The notes: generated by a model not told the origin, from the sequence alone. 64,000 bases of DNA from CAYONP01 sp964405335 (GCA_964405335.1 CAYONP010000002.1:1-64000); one strand, 5' to 3'; counted from the stretch's first letter, positions 42,757 to 52,911 are shown. A program made the numbers and translations.

Positions 42757-43227
42757 TCACACGGCGACGATCAGGTGGCCCTCCTGGACCTCGATCGCCA
42801 TCGCCGGCAGGGCCTTGGGCGCCGGTCCGCTCAGCACGTTGCCGTTGAGGTCGAATGAGGCGGCGTGGCAGGGACAGTGGATCTGCTGCCGCTCGCCGTC
42901 CCACTCGACAATGCAGCCGAGATGGGTGCAGACCGCGGAGAAGGCGAGGTACCCGGTGTCGGTGTGGATGACCAACACCGGGTCGCCTTCGCCCTTGACT
43001 ACCTTCGCCTCGCCGACAGCCAGCTCGTCGGCCGCGCCGGCGTCGATCCGGCTCGAGTCCTCGCCCGAGGCCTTCTTCGCCGGTGCCAGGTAGGCCAGCG
43101 CGGCACCGACATAGGTGGCCACCAGGGTCAGCCCCGAGCCAACGAGGAACCGTTCGAGGAACCCTCGTCGTGTCGGCTCGGGACCACTGAGCCCCTCCGC
43201 TGCCGGCTGGCCGGTCTCGGCGTCCAT
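42757..43227 (-). CDS. Rieske [2Fe-2S] protein
   Basis: A 156-residue protein with a twin-arginine signal (RRGFLERFLVGSG) that stays as the membrane anchor. Cluster motifs are CTHLGC at 100-105 and CPCHAASF at 118-125, giving ligands C100, H102, C118 and H121 with the disulfide pair C105/C120. It accepts the first electron from quinol and hands it to the adjacent multihaem cytochromes. ATG start; it sits 17 bp after the 7-haem gene and 10 bp before the cytochrome b gene. Confidence 0.94.
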   Translation of the reverse strand: MDAETGQPAAEGLSGPEPTRRGFLERFLVGSGLTLVATYVGAALAYLAPAKKASGEDSSRIDAGAADELAVGEAKVVKGEGDPVLVIHTDTGYLAFSAVCTHLGCIVEWDGERQQIHCPCHAASFDLNGNVLSGPAPKALPAMAIEVQEGHLIVAV

Positions 43228-43244
43228 GGTGCTTCCCGCGGCGG

Positions 43245-44192
43245 CTATCCGCCCGCGATGGTCTTGTCGAACAGGTGCCGTCCGTCGGGCATGTGGCAGG
43301 TCGCGCAGGTCGCGTCGGCCGGCGCCTCGACGCCCTTATGCTGGGTGTGCTCGGCGATGGTCCCAACCTCGGCATGGCACTGCAGGCAGGTCTCGTTGAT
43401 GCCCATCCGGAGCTGATACGGCTGCTCCGTGTCGCCATGCGGGTCGTGGCACTTCTCGCAGACCACGCCGGCGTCCCAGTGCGCCGGGCTCTGCATCAGC
43501 TCGCTGTACTGCTGATTGCGCCCCGCCTCGGTCGGCTTGGCGTCGGTGAACATCGCCGCCAGGTCCATGCCGGGCGAGAAGCCGTGCGGGAAGGCATAGG
43601 TCCCGTCACCGCTCCGACCGGTGCTGTGGCACTGCCCGCAAACCGCCGCCTGTGCGTGCGGATCGAGGTTGGCCGGGTTGACCGTGGTCGCCGCGCGATC
43701 CTCGCGCCGGGCGGTGTTGTGCTTGCTGCCCGGCCCGTGGCACCGCTCGCAGCCGACGCCGAGCTCGGACCACTGCTTGGTCGCCGGATCGAACCCGGTG
43801 GTGTGGCAGCCGACGCACTCGGTCGCGCCGTCGGCCGCCTCGTGGGCCACCCAGGCCTTGTCGTCGACATTCCAGTAGGCCGGCAGGACCTTCAGCTCGG
43901 CGTCGAGATAGGCCTGCTGGTGGCGCCCGATGCCGAGCACATACTTGACCTGATCGCGCCCGAACGGCGCGTTGGCGAAGTCGGCCACGACGGTCTCGTC
44001 GGTCGCCTCCTGCATCGCCTTGGCGTGCGCCGTGCTCAGGTAACCGTTGACGATCGCCTCTTCGGTCCGCCGGTGGCAGGCCACGCAGAGCCGGTTGCCC
44101 GTGTAGCTGGCGCCCTCGACCTGGCCGTGGACATGCGCCACGACCAGCAGCCCGATGGCGACCGCGAGGTACCGGCCGAGGTACTTACGCAT
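43245..44192 (-). CDS. 7-haem cytochrome c (paralogue of 31602-32588 product)
   Basis: A 315-residue exported cytochrome with seven CXXCH sites (CVACH, CVGCH, CERCH, CGQCH, CEKCH, CLQCH and CATCH). It shares with the 31.6-kb paralogue the HQQAYLDAELKVLP segment, the GVGCERCHGPGSKH box and the ATCHMPDGRH end. ATG 44192 has GGGAG at good spacing; a TTG two codons upstream is the alternative. It is followed by the Rieske gene, so it could be the soluble acceptor of the Rieske/cytochrome b complex. Confidence 0.9.
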   Translation of the reverse strand: MRKYLGRYLAVAIGLLVVAHVHGQVEGASYTGNRLCVACHRRTEEAIVNGYLSTAHAKAMQEATDETVVADFANAPFGRDQVKYVLGIGRHQQAYLDAELKVLPAYWNVDDKAWVAHEAADGATECVGCHTTGFDPATKQWSELGVGCERCHGPGSKHNTARREDRAATTVNPANLDPHAQAAVCGQCHSTGRSGDGTYAFPHGFSPGMDLAAMFTDAKPTEAGRNQQYSELMQSPAHWDAGVVCEKCHDPHGDTEQPYQLRMGINETCLQCHAEVGTIAEHTQHKGVEAPADATCATCHMPDGRHLFDKTIAGG

Positions 44193-44234
44193 CTGCAACT
44201 CCCAGCGCCGCTCGCGCGGCGCGCGCAGTGTGCC

Positions 44235-45842
44235 CTAGAGCTTCGCGCGAAGGCTCACGTCGAGCACGTCGGTGTCGAACCGCAGGACGGGAAAAGCCGC
44301 GTTGGTGTAATCCTCGCGGCGATACCCGAAGCGCAAACCGAAGTCGGTGCCGAGGTCGACCTCGCAACCGAACGAGATGAAGTCCTGGCCGGTGTTCTCG
44401 CCGTAGTAGCCCTCGACGCGGTGGTAGTCGGCGTTCATCCGCCACGCGTCGCTCGGCTGCCAGGCCAGGCCGAAGTGCGCCACGAAGCTGTCGGCATCGC
44501 TCCCGGAGAGGGCCGGCTGGTTGCTGCCGACCACACTGTAGAGTAGGTCACCCGAGACGCTCAGGCGCTCGTTCAGCGGATAGCTGACGCCCACGCCGAG
44601 CTGCTGGGTCTGGTGCAGGATCGAGCGCGTCGACCACTCGCGCTCGCGCCACTGCCACAGCCCGTAGGCCAGCCCGCCCGCGCCGACCATGCCCGAGGCG
44701 CGGAGCGAGAGCTGCTGCTCACGGTCGGCCAGCAACGGTGACGGATCGCCAATCACCGGCGCCGCGCCGGGCGACTGCGAATCGAGCTGCCGCAGCTTAT
44801 AGGTGGCCGAGGCGCGCAGGCTCGAGGGGCCGCGATACTCGGCCCGGGCATTGAGCCGCGTCTCGCCCATCGTGTCGACCGCCCCCTGCACCGCGTCGAG
44901 GCGGTCGATGGCCGAGCGGTCGACGCCCAGGCGCAGAGTCAAAGGCGTCCACGGCCGGTAGCTCACCGTCGCCCCGCCGGTCAGGCTCTGAGCGACGAAG
45001 CCGGTGGTCGTCGGACCCAGGTTGATGTCGCGGAAGCGCAGCCGCCCGTCGAGGCGCAGGTTGCGCACCGGCGTGTAGCGCCCGGCGAAACCGAGCACGA
45101 ACAGGTCGCTGTCGGGCAGGCCCGGCTGGCTGATCGCCGCCCACCGCGCATCGGCGCTGAAGAACCAGCGTGAGCCGGGTGCGACACTGTACTTCAGTCC
45201 ATACTGGTGGGTCGTGCTGCCGGGCCGGCCGGGGAACCGGTCGCGGTAGGTCAGCGCGCCGAAGTCGAACGACAGGTCGCCCGGCCCGAGCGGGAAGTTG
45301 ACATCGGCCCGCAGATCCTCGAGGTCGTAGTCGATGAACGCCGTCCGGAGCAGGCCCGGCAGCAGCACGCCCTGGTTCTGGTAGGCGAGGCCGAAGGTCA
45401 GGCCGGGCAGCGGGTACATCCGCATTTCGTAGCTGGTGCCCGACCGGCTGCCGCTGATCGCCGGCGCCGCCAGCGGTTCGGGAAAGAAGGTCGCGTGCTG
45501 CCAGCTCCAGCGCAGCATGGTCGGCAGTCCGGGAGTCCAGAAGGCGACGAACCCGTCGTCGTTCTCGCCGAACAGCCGGCGGGCGTAGACATCGAGCAGA
45601 TCGAACTCGCTGGGCAGCCGAAAGTCGAGGTCGTGAATGCTCAGCCACGGATGCGTGGACGGCCGGACATAGAGCCCGGCGCGCGCGTCGTTGCCGTCGA
45701 TGCTCGAGAAGGTGCCCCCGGCTTCGAGGTCGATCGAGAACGGCGGCAGGTCTTCCTCGGGCACGTTGGTCGGCGCCTCGGCGGCGAGCACGGCGCCACC
45801 GAGCACGAGGCCGGCGGACAGGATGACCAGCAGTCTCTGCAT
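44235..45842 (-). CDS. outer-membrane beta-barrel, MtrB/PioB-like partner of decahaem cytochrome
   Basis: A 535-residue protein with a signal peptide (MQRLLVILSAGLVLGGAVLAAE). The mature sequence alternates short beta-strands of aromatic and hydrophobic residues with Asp/Gly-rich turns along its whole length (for example SLRASATYKLRQLD, LSVSGDLLYSVVG), as in a large porin. It lies 11 bp after a DmsE/MtrA-like gene, the arrangement of porin-cytochrome conduits. It is shorter than Shewanella MtrB (near 700 residues) and I cannot confirm the family by motif. The role as sheath for the cytochrome is inferred. Confidence 0.68.
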   Translation of the reverse strand: MQRLLVILSAGLVLGGAVLAAEAPTNVPEEDLPPFSIDLEAGGTFSSIDGNDARAGLYVRPSTHPWLSIHDLDFRLPSEFDLLDVYARRLFGENDDGFVAFWTPGLPTMLRWSWQHATFFPEPLAAPAISGSRSGTSYEMRMYPLPGLTFGLAYQNQGVLLPGLLRTAFIDYDLEDLRADVNFPLGPGDLSFDFGALTYRDRFPGRPGSTTHQYGLKYSVAPGSRWFFSADARWAAISQPGLPDSDLFVLGFAGRYTPVRNLRLDGRLRFRDINLGPTTTGFVAQSLTGGATVSYRPWTPLTLRLGVDRSAIDRLDAVQGAVDTMGETRLNARAEYRGPSSLRASATYKLRQLDSQSPGAAPVIGDPSPLLADREQQLSLRASGMVGAGGLAYGLWQWREREWSTRSILHQTQQLGVGVSYPLNERLSVSGDLLYSVVGSNQPALSGSDADSFVAHFGLAWQPSDAWRMNADYHRVEGYYGENTGQDFISFGCEVDLGTDFGLRFGYRREDYTNAAFPVLRFDTDVLDVSLRAKL

Positions 45843-45853
45843 CGCTCGGCCTC

Positions 45854-46774
45854 CTAGTTGATCAGCAGCCGATTGGTGTTCGACCCGTGCACCTGGTTGT
45901 GGCAGCCGGCCGCCCAGCAGCTCTGGGTCCGCGGCCGGTGGGCAGCGTCGGCGGCGATGTCGGCGTGGCACTGCAGGCAGGTCGCCCGGCCGAAGAACTT
46001 GAGCAGCTTCGGGTTCGACGAGCCGTGCGAGCGGTGGCACGAAAGACAGCTCTCGTCGCCGTCGCCGACCTCGGTCTGATGCTCGAAGACGAACGGCCCG
46101 CGCTTGTCCATGTGGCAGCGCAAGCAGCGGTCGTCGCCGGCCTTGAGCAGGTCGTGGTAGGTCGCCTCGGCGCCGTGCGGGTTGTGGCAGTCGGAGCAGT
46201 CCATCCGCTCCTCGAGCACCGGGTGGTGCGAGTTGAGGTGCAGCTCGGCCCGCTTGTCCTCATGGCACGACAGGCACAACTCGCTCTGCGGCTGGCGCAA
46301 CTGGTGCAGACCGCCGGGATCCTGGTGCACCTCGTGACAGGTGCCGCAGTTCATGCCCGCGTCGGCGTGCGGATGTGCCAACCAGTCGGCGGCCTTGATT
46401 TGACCGCGGTGACACTCGAGACAGGCCTCGACCGCGGCCAGGCCGGTCATCCGCTGCGCATTGCGGATCGCGCGGAAGTCCGGGTCCTCCAGGTGCCCGC
46501 TACCCGGCCCGTGGCAGCCTTCACAGCCGCGCAGGCGTTCGGGCAGCCGTTCACTGTGCAGGTACTGATTGTGCCGCAGCGAGGTCCAGGCCGAGGCATA
46601 CTGGCCGTGGCACTCGAGACAGATCTCGTCGCCCAGCCGTTCGGCCTCCGGCTCGGCCCTCGGAGCCGGCGGTTCGTCGCCGAGGACCGGCCGCGCGGCC
46701 GGCACCAGGCCGAGCACGAGGCCAAGGGCGGCCAGCAGGGCCAGGACCCCGAGCCGGTTGCGCATCCTGTTCAT
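45854..46774 (-). CDS. decahaem cytochrome c, DmsE/MtrA family
   Basis: A 306-residue exported protein with nine CXXCH sites and a tenth of CX4CH type (CWAAGCH) near the C-terminus; ten haems in about 300 residues is the size and count of MtrA/DmsE/PioA. Typical segments are GCEGCHGPGSGHLED, MNCGTCHEVH and MDCSDCHNPHG. It would carry electrons through the adjacent barrel across the outer membrane. It is first in the operon. AGGAGGT lies 9 nt before the ATG, within a small inverted repeat. Confidence 0.9.
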   Translation of the reverse strand: MNRMRNRLGVLALLAALGLVLGLVPAARPVLGDEPPAPRAEPEAERLGDEICLECHGQYASAWTSLRHNQYLHSERLPERLRGCEGCHGPGSGHLEDPDFRAIRNAQRMTGLAAVEACLECHRGQIKAADWLAHPHADAGMNCGTCHEVHQDPGGLHQLRQPQSELCLSCHEDKRAELHLNSHHPVLEERMDCSDCHNPHGAEATYHDLLKAGDDRCLRCHMDKRGPFVFEHQTEVGDGDESCLSCHRSHGSSNPKLLKFFGRATCLQCHADIAADAAHRPRTQSCWAAGCHNQVHGSNTNRLLIN

Positions 46775-46776
46775 CG

Positions 46777-46790
46777 GAGGCAGACCTCCT
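46777..46790 (-). promoter_or_regulatory. hairpin covering the decahaem gene's ribosome-binding site
   Basis: GGAGG-TCTG-CCTCC on the minus strand immediately before the ATG at 46774. The Shine-Dalgarno AGGAGGT forms one arm, so the fold would hide it. Its use as a control element is inferred. Confidence 0.4.
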
Positions 46791-47330
46791 GTCGCGGCCC
46801 GCCGCGGCTGCGGTAACCGGCGGCTGACCCAACTCGGGGATGACTTGCCCGGTCGGCTGCGTCATCCTTCCGAGACTCGGCGACGCTGGGTTCGCCGCTG
46901 GGCGCGAACCACCTCAGTGCGGTCGGCGTACAAGGATTTGTCCGGTTCGTGCCGGCATGATGCCGTCGCCCAAACACAGCCGCGCGACCTTCTTTTCGCA
47001 GACGAGTTGCATTGCTACCGACGACTCCTGTGGAGCGCGGTTTATCCTCACGAGAATCCAGATGCTATCTTGAGCCATGCGCCATCACCCCGGGATCGAG
47101 TGACCTCGTGCAACGTTCCGACGTTGATCGGCGGAGTTTGATGCCTAACGTCGCTGCCGGACGCGGCAGGAACTGGGCCCGGGCGCCTGAATCGTGCCTC
47201 GTGCCCGGGTTTCGGTCCGGAATCGACGGCCAGTCGTCGCACCCACCCGCGGCAGATTCGTTGTACTATCCGCTGGCGGCAGGGGCTGCGGGTCCGGCGT
47301 GATGTCTGCGCCGGCGTGGGAGTTGGTCGG

Positions 47331-47348
47331 GTCACGCCACGGCGTGAC
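47331..47348. promoter_or_regulatory. 18-bp inverted repeat, putative operator
   Basis: GTCACGCC-AC-GGCGTGAC: perfect 8-bp arms with a 2-bp spacer, 45 bp upstream of the GTG of the 9-haem cytochrome gene. Size and symmetry fit a dimeric repressor or CRP/FNR-type site; the regulator is unknown. Confidence 0.5.
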
Positions 47349-47393
47349 TCAGTCGGCCGAGCGGCCGGCGATGCATTCAAATAGGAGGTGGCC

Positions 47394-48728
47394 GTGCACA
47401 AACAGGCTTCGCGCATCCTTCAGTTTGTGCTGGCGTGTCTGGCAGCCTGCCTGGCGTTCTGGAGCTGTGGCAGTAGTAATGATGCTGGCGGCGGCGGCGG
47501 CGGCGGCGGAGGGGGCGGTTCACGCGCCGCCTACGCCGGCGTCGAGGTTTGTGCGGGTTGCCACACTGACCTGACCGAGCATTGGGAGGCGACCGCCCAT
47601 GCCGAGGCGGTGGCGACCCTGACTCGGATCGGGCAGGGGCAGAATGCCAACTGCCTGCGTTGCCACACCACGGGCATGGGTGAGGATGGCGGGTTCGTCG
47701 ACGCGACCCAGACGCCGCACCTGCAGAACGTCCAGTGCGAGTCGTGCCACGGCCCTGGGGCCGAGCACGCCGGCAACCCGAGTGCCGACAACATCGACCG
47801 CGTCATCCCGTCGTCGGTCTGCGGCGAATGCCATACCCAAGCGCATCATCCTACGTTCGATGAGTGGACGGAGTCCAAGCACTCGGTCTCGCTCGAAGAC
47901 GCGCACAGCGAGAACTGCGTCCAGTGCCACACGGGTGAGGGGTTCATCAACTTCTTGGAGCGGCCACTGCCGCCCGCCGAGGAGCGGCAGATTGCCGAGC
48001 ACGCGACGACCAATGTCGAGTGCTGGACCTGCCACAACCCGCATCAGACCAACCCGGCGGCACCGGGCCAGCTCCGCCTGCCGGTCAACGAGCTGTGCCG
48101 CAAGTGCCACACCTTCCGGCTCGATCAGGGCAACAACCCCAGCTCCGAGTTGGAGCGGCGGGCCATCCACAACCCGCAGGGCGAGCTGCTCAACGCTGGT
48201 GGTGGGTATAGCTGGGATGGCGACACCTGGCAGCCGTTGGCGCTGCCGGCCGGCCACGGGCCGACCCATGCCGAGGCGACCGGCGGTGAGTGCAACCGCT
48301 GTCACGTCTGGACCGTCGAGCTCGACGAGCCGACCAACGAGACGCCGAACGTGACCGGGCACACCTTCCGGCCGAACCTCAACGCCTGTGCGCAAGCCGG
48401 GTGTCACTCCAACCTGAGCCGGCAGGACGCCCCGCCCGAGCTGACCGGTGATGCTATCACCGAGGGTGCGCCCGAGGAGGTGATCGCCTACTGGCAGGCC
48501 CATCGCAACGAGGGGCTGGCCAAGATCGCCGAGGTCCGCGCGGCGCTCAACCAAGTCGACCTCGACGCCCTCAACCCGGCGCAGTTCCGCGGCTACCTGA
48601 CGGCCAAGTGGAACCTCGACCTGGCCAACGCCGACAAGAGCGAGACGATCCACAACAAGCAGTACCTGATGCTGATCCTGGACACCTCGCTCGACATCTG
48701 CGCGCAACTGCCGCAGAAGGTCGACTGA
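47394..48728 (+). CDS. 9-haem cytochrome c, probable surface lipoprotein
   Basis: A 444-residue protein. GTG 47394 is chosen because AGGAGG ends 5 nt before it (GTG 47388 overlaps that site). The N-terminus is a signal with a Cys at its end (CLAACLAFWSC); FWSC is an unusual lipobox. A run of eleven glycines then forms a flexible tether. Eight CXXCH sites plus one CX4CH (CAQAGCH) follow up to about residue 340. The last 100 residues are helical and haem-free (PEEVIAYWQAHRNEGLAKIAEVRAAL). The Gly tether and lipid anchor suggest display on the cell surface, as the outermost partner of the divergent conduit. Confidence 0.85.
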   Translation: MHKQASRILQFVLACLAACLAFWSCGSSNDAGGGGGGGGGGGSRAAYAGVEVCAGCHTDLTEHWEATAHAEAVATLTRIGQGQNANCLRCHTTGMGEDGGFVDATQTPHLQNVQCESCHGPGAEHAGNPSADNIDRVIPSSVCGECHTQAHHPTFDEWTESKHSVSLEDAHSENCVQCHTGEGFINFLERPLPPAEERQIAEHATTNVECWTCHNPHQTNPAAPGQLRLPVNELCRKCHTFRLDQGNNPSSELERRAIHNPQGELLNAGGGYSWDGDTWQPLALPAGHGPTHAEATGGECNRCHVWTVELDEPTNETPNVTGHTFRPNLNACAQAGCHSNLSRQDAPPELTGDAITEGAPEEVIAYWQAHRNEGLAKIAEVRAALNQVDLDALNPAQFRGYLTAKWNLDLANADKSETIHNKQYLMLILDTSLDICAQLPQKVD

Positions 48729-48750
48729 CCCCTCGATGGCCCGACATCGG

Positions 48751-48778
48751 AACGGCCGGCGCGCAAGCGCCGGCCGTT
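48751..48778. terminator. bidirectional hairpin between cytochrome and mutL
   Basis: 12-bp perfect stem (AACGGCCGGCGC / GCGCCGGCCGTT) with a GCAA loop, 22 bp after the 9-haem stop and 16 bp beyond the convergent mutL stop. On the plus strand CTGATTCGTTTT follows, a weak T-tract. Confidence 0.75.
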
Positions 48779-48794
48779 CTGATTCGTTTTGCCG

Positions 48795-50539
<1,745 letters not shown>

Positions 50540-50540
<1 letters not shown>

Positions 50541-52780
50541 CAGGGCGATTCGCCCGGCCGCAGTTGGCGCAGGCTCAGGTCATAGGTGCTGCCATCGCTC
50601 TTGAGCAGGTCGAAGGTCACCTGCTGGCCGTTGCTGCGCACCGTGAGATTGATCCCGATGTCGCCGCCGGTGGGCAGGTCGAGCGCCTGCCGGCCGCGCC
50701 GGTCGAGGTCGAACGCACGCCGGTCGACGCCGAGCGGCGCCGGGCGGAAGTGCGAGAGCTGGACCGAAATGGCGTGGTCGGTCAGATTGCGCAGCGTGAC
50801 CTTGGTCTCCTTGGCCGACCCGCGCGCCGGGCGCGCGCGGACCTCCGGCACCAGGTTCAGCGCCGGGCCGCGCGGCGGTGCCGGCCCGGCGGCCGGCCCG
50901 GCCGGCTGACCCGGCCGCACCGGTGCGGCGGCGCGGCCCGGCAGCAGGTCGGCCGCGGCGATGGTCAGCTCGGCGCGCTCGTCGGCGCTGAGCGGACCGC
51001 GGAGGTTCCGGCTCAGGTCGAACTCGCCGCCACTGGTCACGGTGCGGCCAATCTGCTGGATCGAGACGTCGCCCGGCCGCATGGTCAGGCTCGACTCGAG
51101 CGGCGGCGCATCGGGCAGGAGGGCGGTGACGCGGTACTCGCCGCGATACGCGACCAGGCGCTCCTGGCCGCCGGGCGGCAGCGTCAGCTCGGCGCGAGTC
51201 GGACCGTCGACGCGCACGCCGACGGCGTCGCGCGAGAGGTTGATCGCGACGAACACACCGCACTCGGCCAGCAGGGCCAGGCGCCGCTCGGCGGCCAGTG
51301 CGGCGACGGCGGTGCCGGGGTGGCGGTCGAGCAGGCGCTCGAGCTCGGCCAGCGCGCGGCCCGGTTCGCCGCGCGCGAGGTAGGCCTCGGCAACGCGCAG
51401 GTAGTCGGCCGGCGTGGCACCTTCGGCCGGCGGCAGCGGCTCGCTGGAGACCAGCAGGATGCTGCTCGGCTCGGCTAGCACCACGGCCGACTCGCCATCC
51501 GGGCCGAGCGTCCGCGGCTCGAGCAGCTCGCCGTCGTGCTGGATGTACAGCGTCTCGCCCGGGTCACCGACCAGGCTCAGCGTCGCGCCGGCGGCGCCCT
51601 GCACGGCGATCTGCACCGGCGCGGCGTCGCCGGCCCGCGCGGTGACCGTGGCGCCGGCCGGCAGCCCGGCGAGCCGGGCGATCAGCCGCCGGCTGCCCGC
51701 CTCGTACGGCGCCACCGGCGCGCGGACCGTGGCGCCGTCGGCGCCGCCGGTCGTGGTGGCGCCGGCCCAGATCGGCAGCGGTCCGTCGGCCGGCGCATAG
51801 AGCCGGTCGGCCGAGCGGCCGGCGGTCTCGCGGTAGAGCAACGTGCGACCGCCGCCGGCGAGGAACAGACGCAGGTTGGGCGTGGCCGGCTCGAGCGGCT
51901 CCAGCGGCGGGTCGGTCGCGGCGATCAGGTCGCGCAGGAGCGCCAGCGCGCCGGGGTCGGCCAGCTCGCTGAAGCGGCAGGGCAGCACCAGGCCGCGCCC
52001 GGTGGCGGCCGCCTCAATCCACTCGTGCCGCGCGACGCGCCCCGCGGCGGGGCCGGTCAGCCCGCCGCCGGCCCAGCCGCCGAACCAGGCGCCCGGCTCG
52101 GGCAGACGCATGGCGCCGGGGAGCGGCGAGCCGGCCGGCGCGGTGCCGCCGTAGAAGACGAACCCAGTATGGCTGTAGAACTGGTGATAGTCGAGCGGCG
52201 AGCCGGCCGGCGCGATGCCGCCGAAGAACGGCCCGAACGCATCGGCGGCGGTGGCCGGCGCGGCCGGCGCCGCCGCGTCGATGAACACCTGCCGCTCGGG
52301 TGCGGCGGCGCGCATCGCGGCGATCACCTCGACCGGTGTGTCGGCAGGCACGGCCAGGGCGAGGAGCGCCGCGCGGCGGGCGAAGTGCTCGGCGACGACG
52401 GCTTCCTCGGCGCTGCCGCCGGACAACCCGACGACCTTGAGCCCATGCGCCTCGGCGCGGGTGAGCAGGTAATCGAGCAGTTCGACGCGCGTGGCCAAGG
52501 GCGGCTGCCGGGTGCCGGTCGGCTGCACCTCGAGCGGCAGCCAGGCGCCCGCGCCGCGCAGCTCGGCGGCCGAGAAGCCGGCGATGATCGGCTGCAGGTG
52601 ATGCTCGGCAAGCAGCCGGAAGTCGGCTTCGAGCCGGTCCAGGTCGAACTCGGCCGGCGCCATGGTGGCAGCGCCGCCACGCCGCGCCTGGTCATAGCGC
52701 ACCAGGCACAAGGGCTCGGCCGCGACCGGGCCGGCCGTCAGCGCGAGCAAGAAACCAAGCCACTTCGCCCGGTCAGCCAT
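50540..52780 (-). CDS. large exported protein of unknown function
   Basis: A 746-residue protein with a signal sequence (MADRAKWLGFLLALTAGPVAAEP). Residues 40-290 look like an alpha/beta, possibly glycosidase-like or amidase-like domain (FRLLAEHHLQPIIAGF, RVELLDYLLTRAEAHGLKVVGLSGG). Residues 455-500 hold a TPR-like helical hairpin (ADYLRVAEAYLARGEPGRALAELERLLDRHPG). The rest is beta-rich with a Pro/Ala linker near 625-655. I do not recognise the family. It is translationally coupled to mutL (TGATG), although export makes a shared function unlikely. Confidence 0.7.
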
Positions 52781-52858
52781 GCCACGATGCTCCTCGGCCG
52801 AACGCCGTTCACAGTGTAGCGAGAAGGCGGTGGGGCCGCAACGGGCCGTCGACGCGCC

Positions 52859-52911
52859 GCAATGGGGACGGCAATGGGGACGGACCCGATATTGCGATAT
52901 TGGGGCCGTCC
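52859..52911. repeat. REP-like element: tandem 12-mer plus imperfect hairpin
   Basis: GCAATGGGGACG occurs twice in tandem (52859-52882). An imperfect hairpin overlaps it (arms GGACGGACCCGATAT and ATATTGGGGCCGTCC, loop TGCG, two mismatches; 52878-52911), and a CGTTTT run follows. It lies between divergent genes and could be a REP/BIME-type palindrome or a decayed miniature element. Confidence 0.5.

Larger units (their letters stand above)
46775..47393. other. long divergent intergenic region of the cytochrome cluster
   Basis: 619 bp between the decahaem gene (minus) and the 9-haem gene (plus), the longest gene-free stretch in the window. Short open frames exist but have no ribosome-binding sites, signal peptides or recognisable composition. 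The region is less GC-rich than its flanks around 46920-47080. It holds the palindromic operator-like site at 47331-47348 and a GCCCGGGC/GCCCGGG inverted pair near 47175-47210. I could not define sigma-70 boxes with confidence. Confidence 0.7.

Noticed and set aside
46840..47302. Small open frames in the 619-bp gap (up to about 100 codons)
   Set aside because: No ribosome-binding sites, no signal or motif, and mutually overlapping on both strands.
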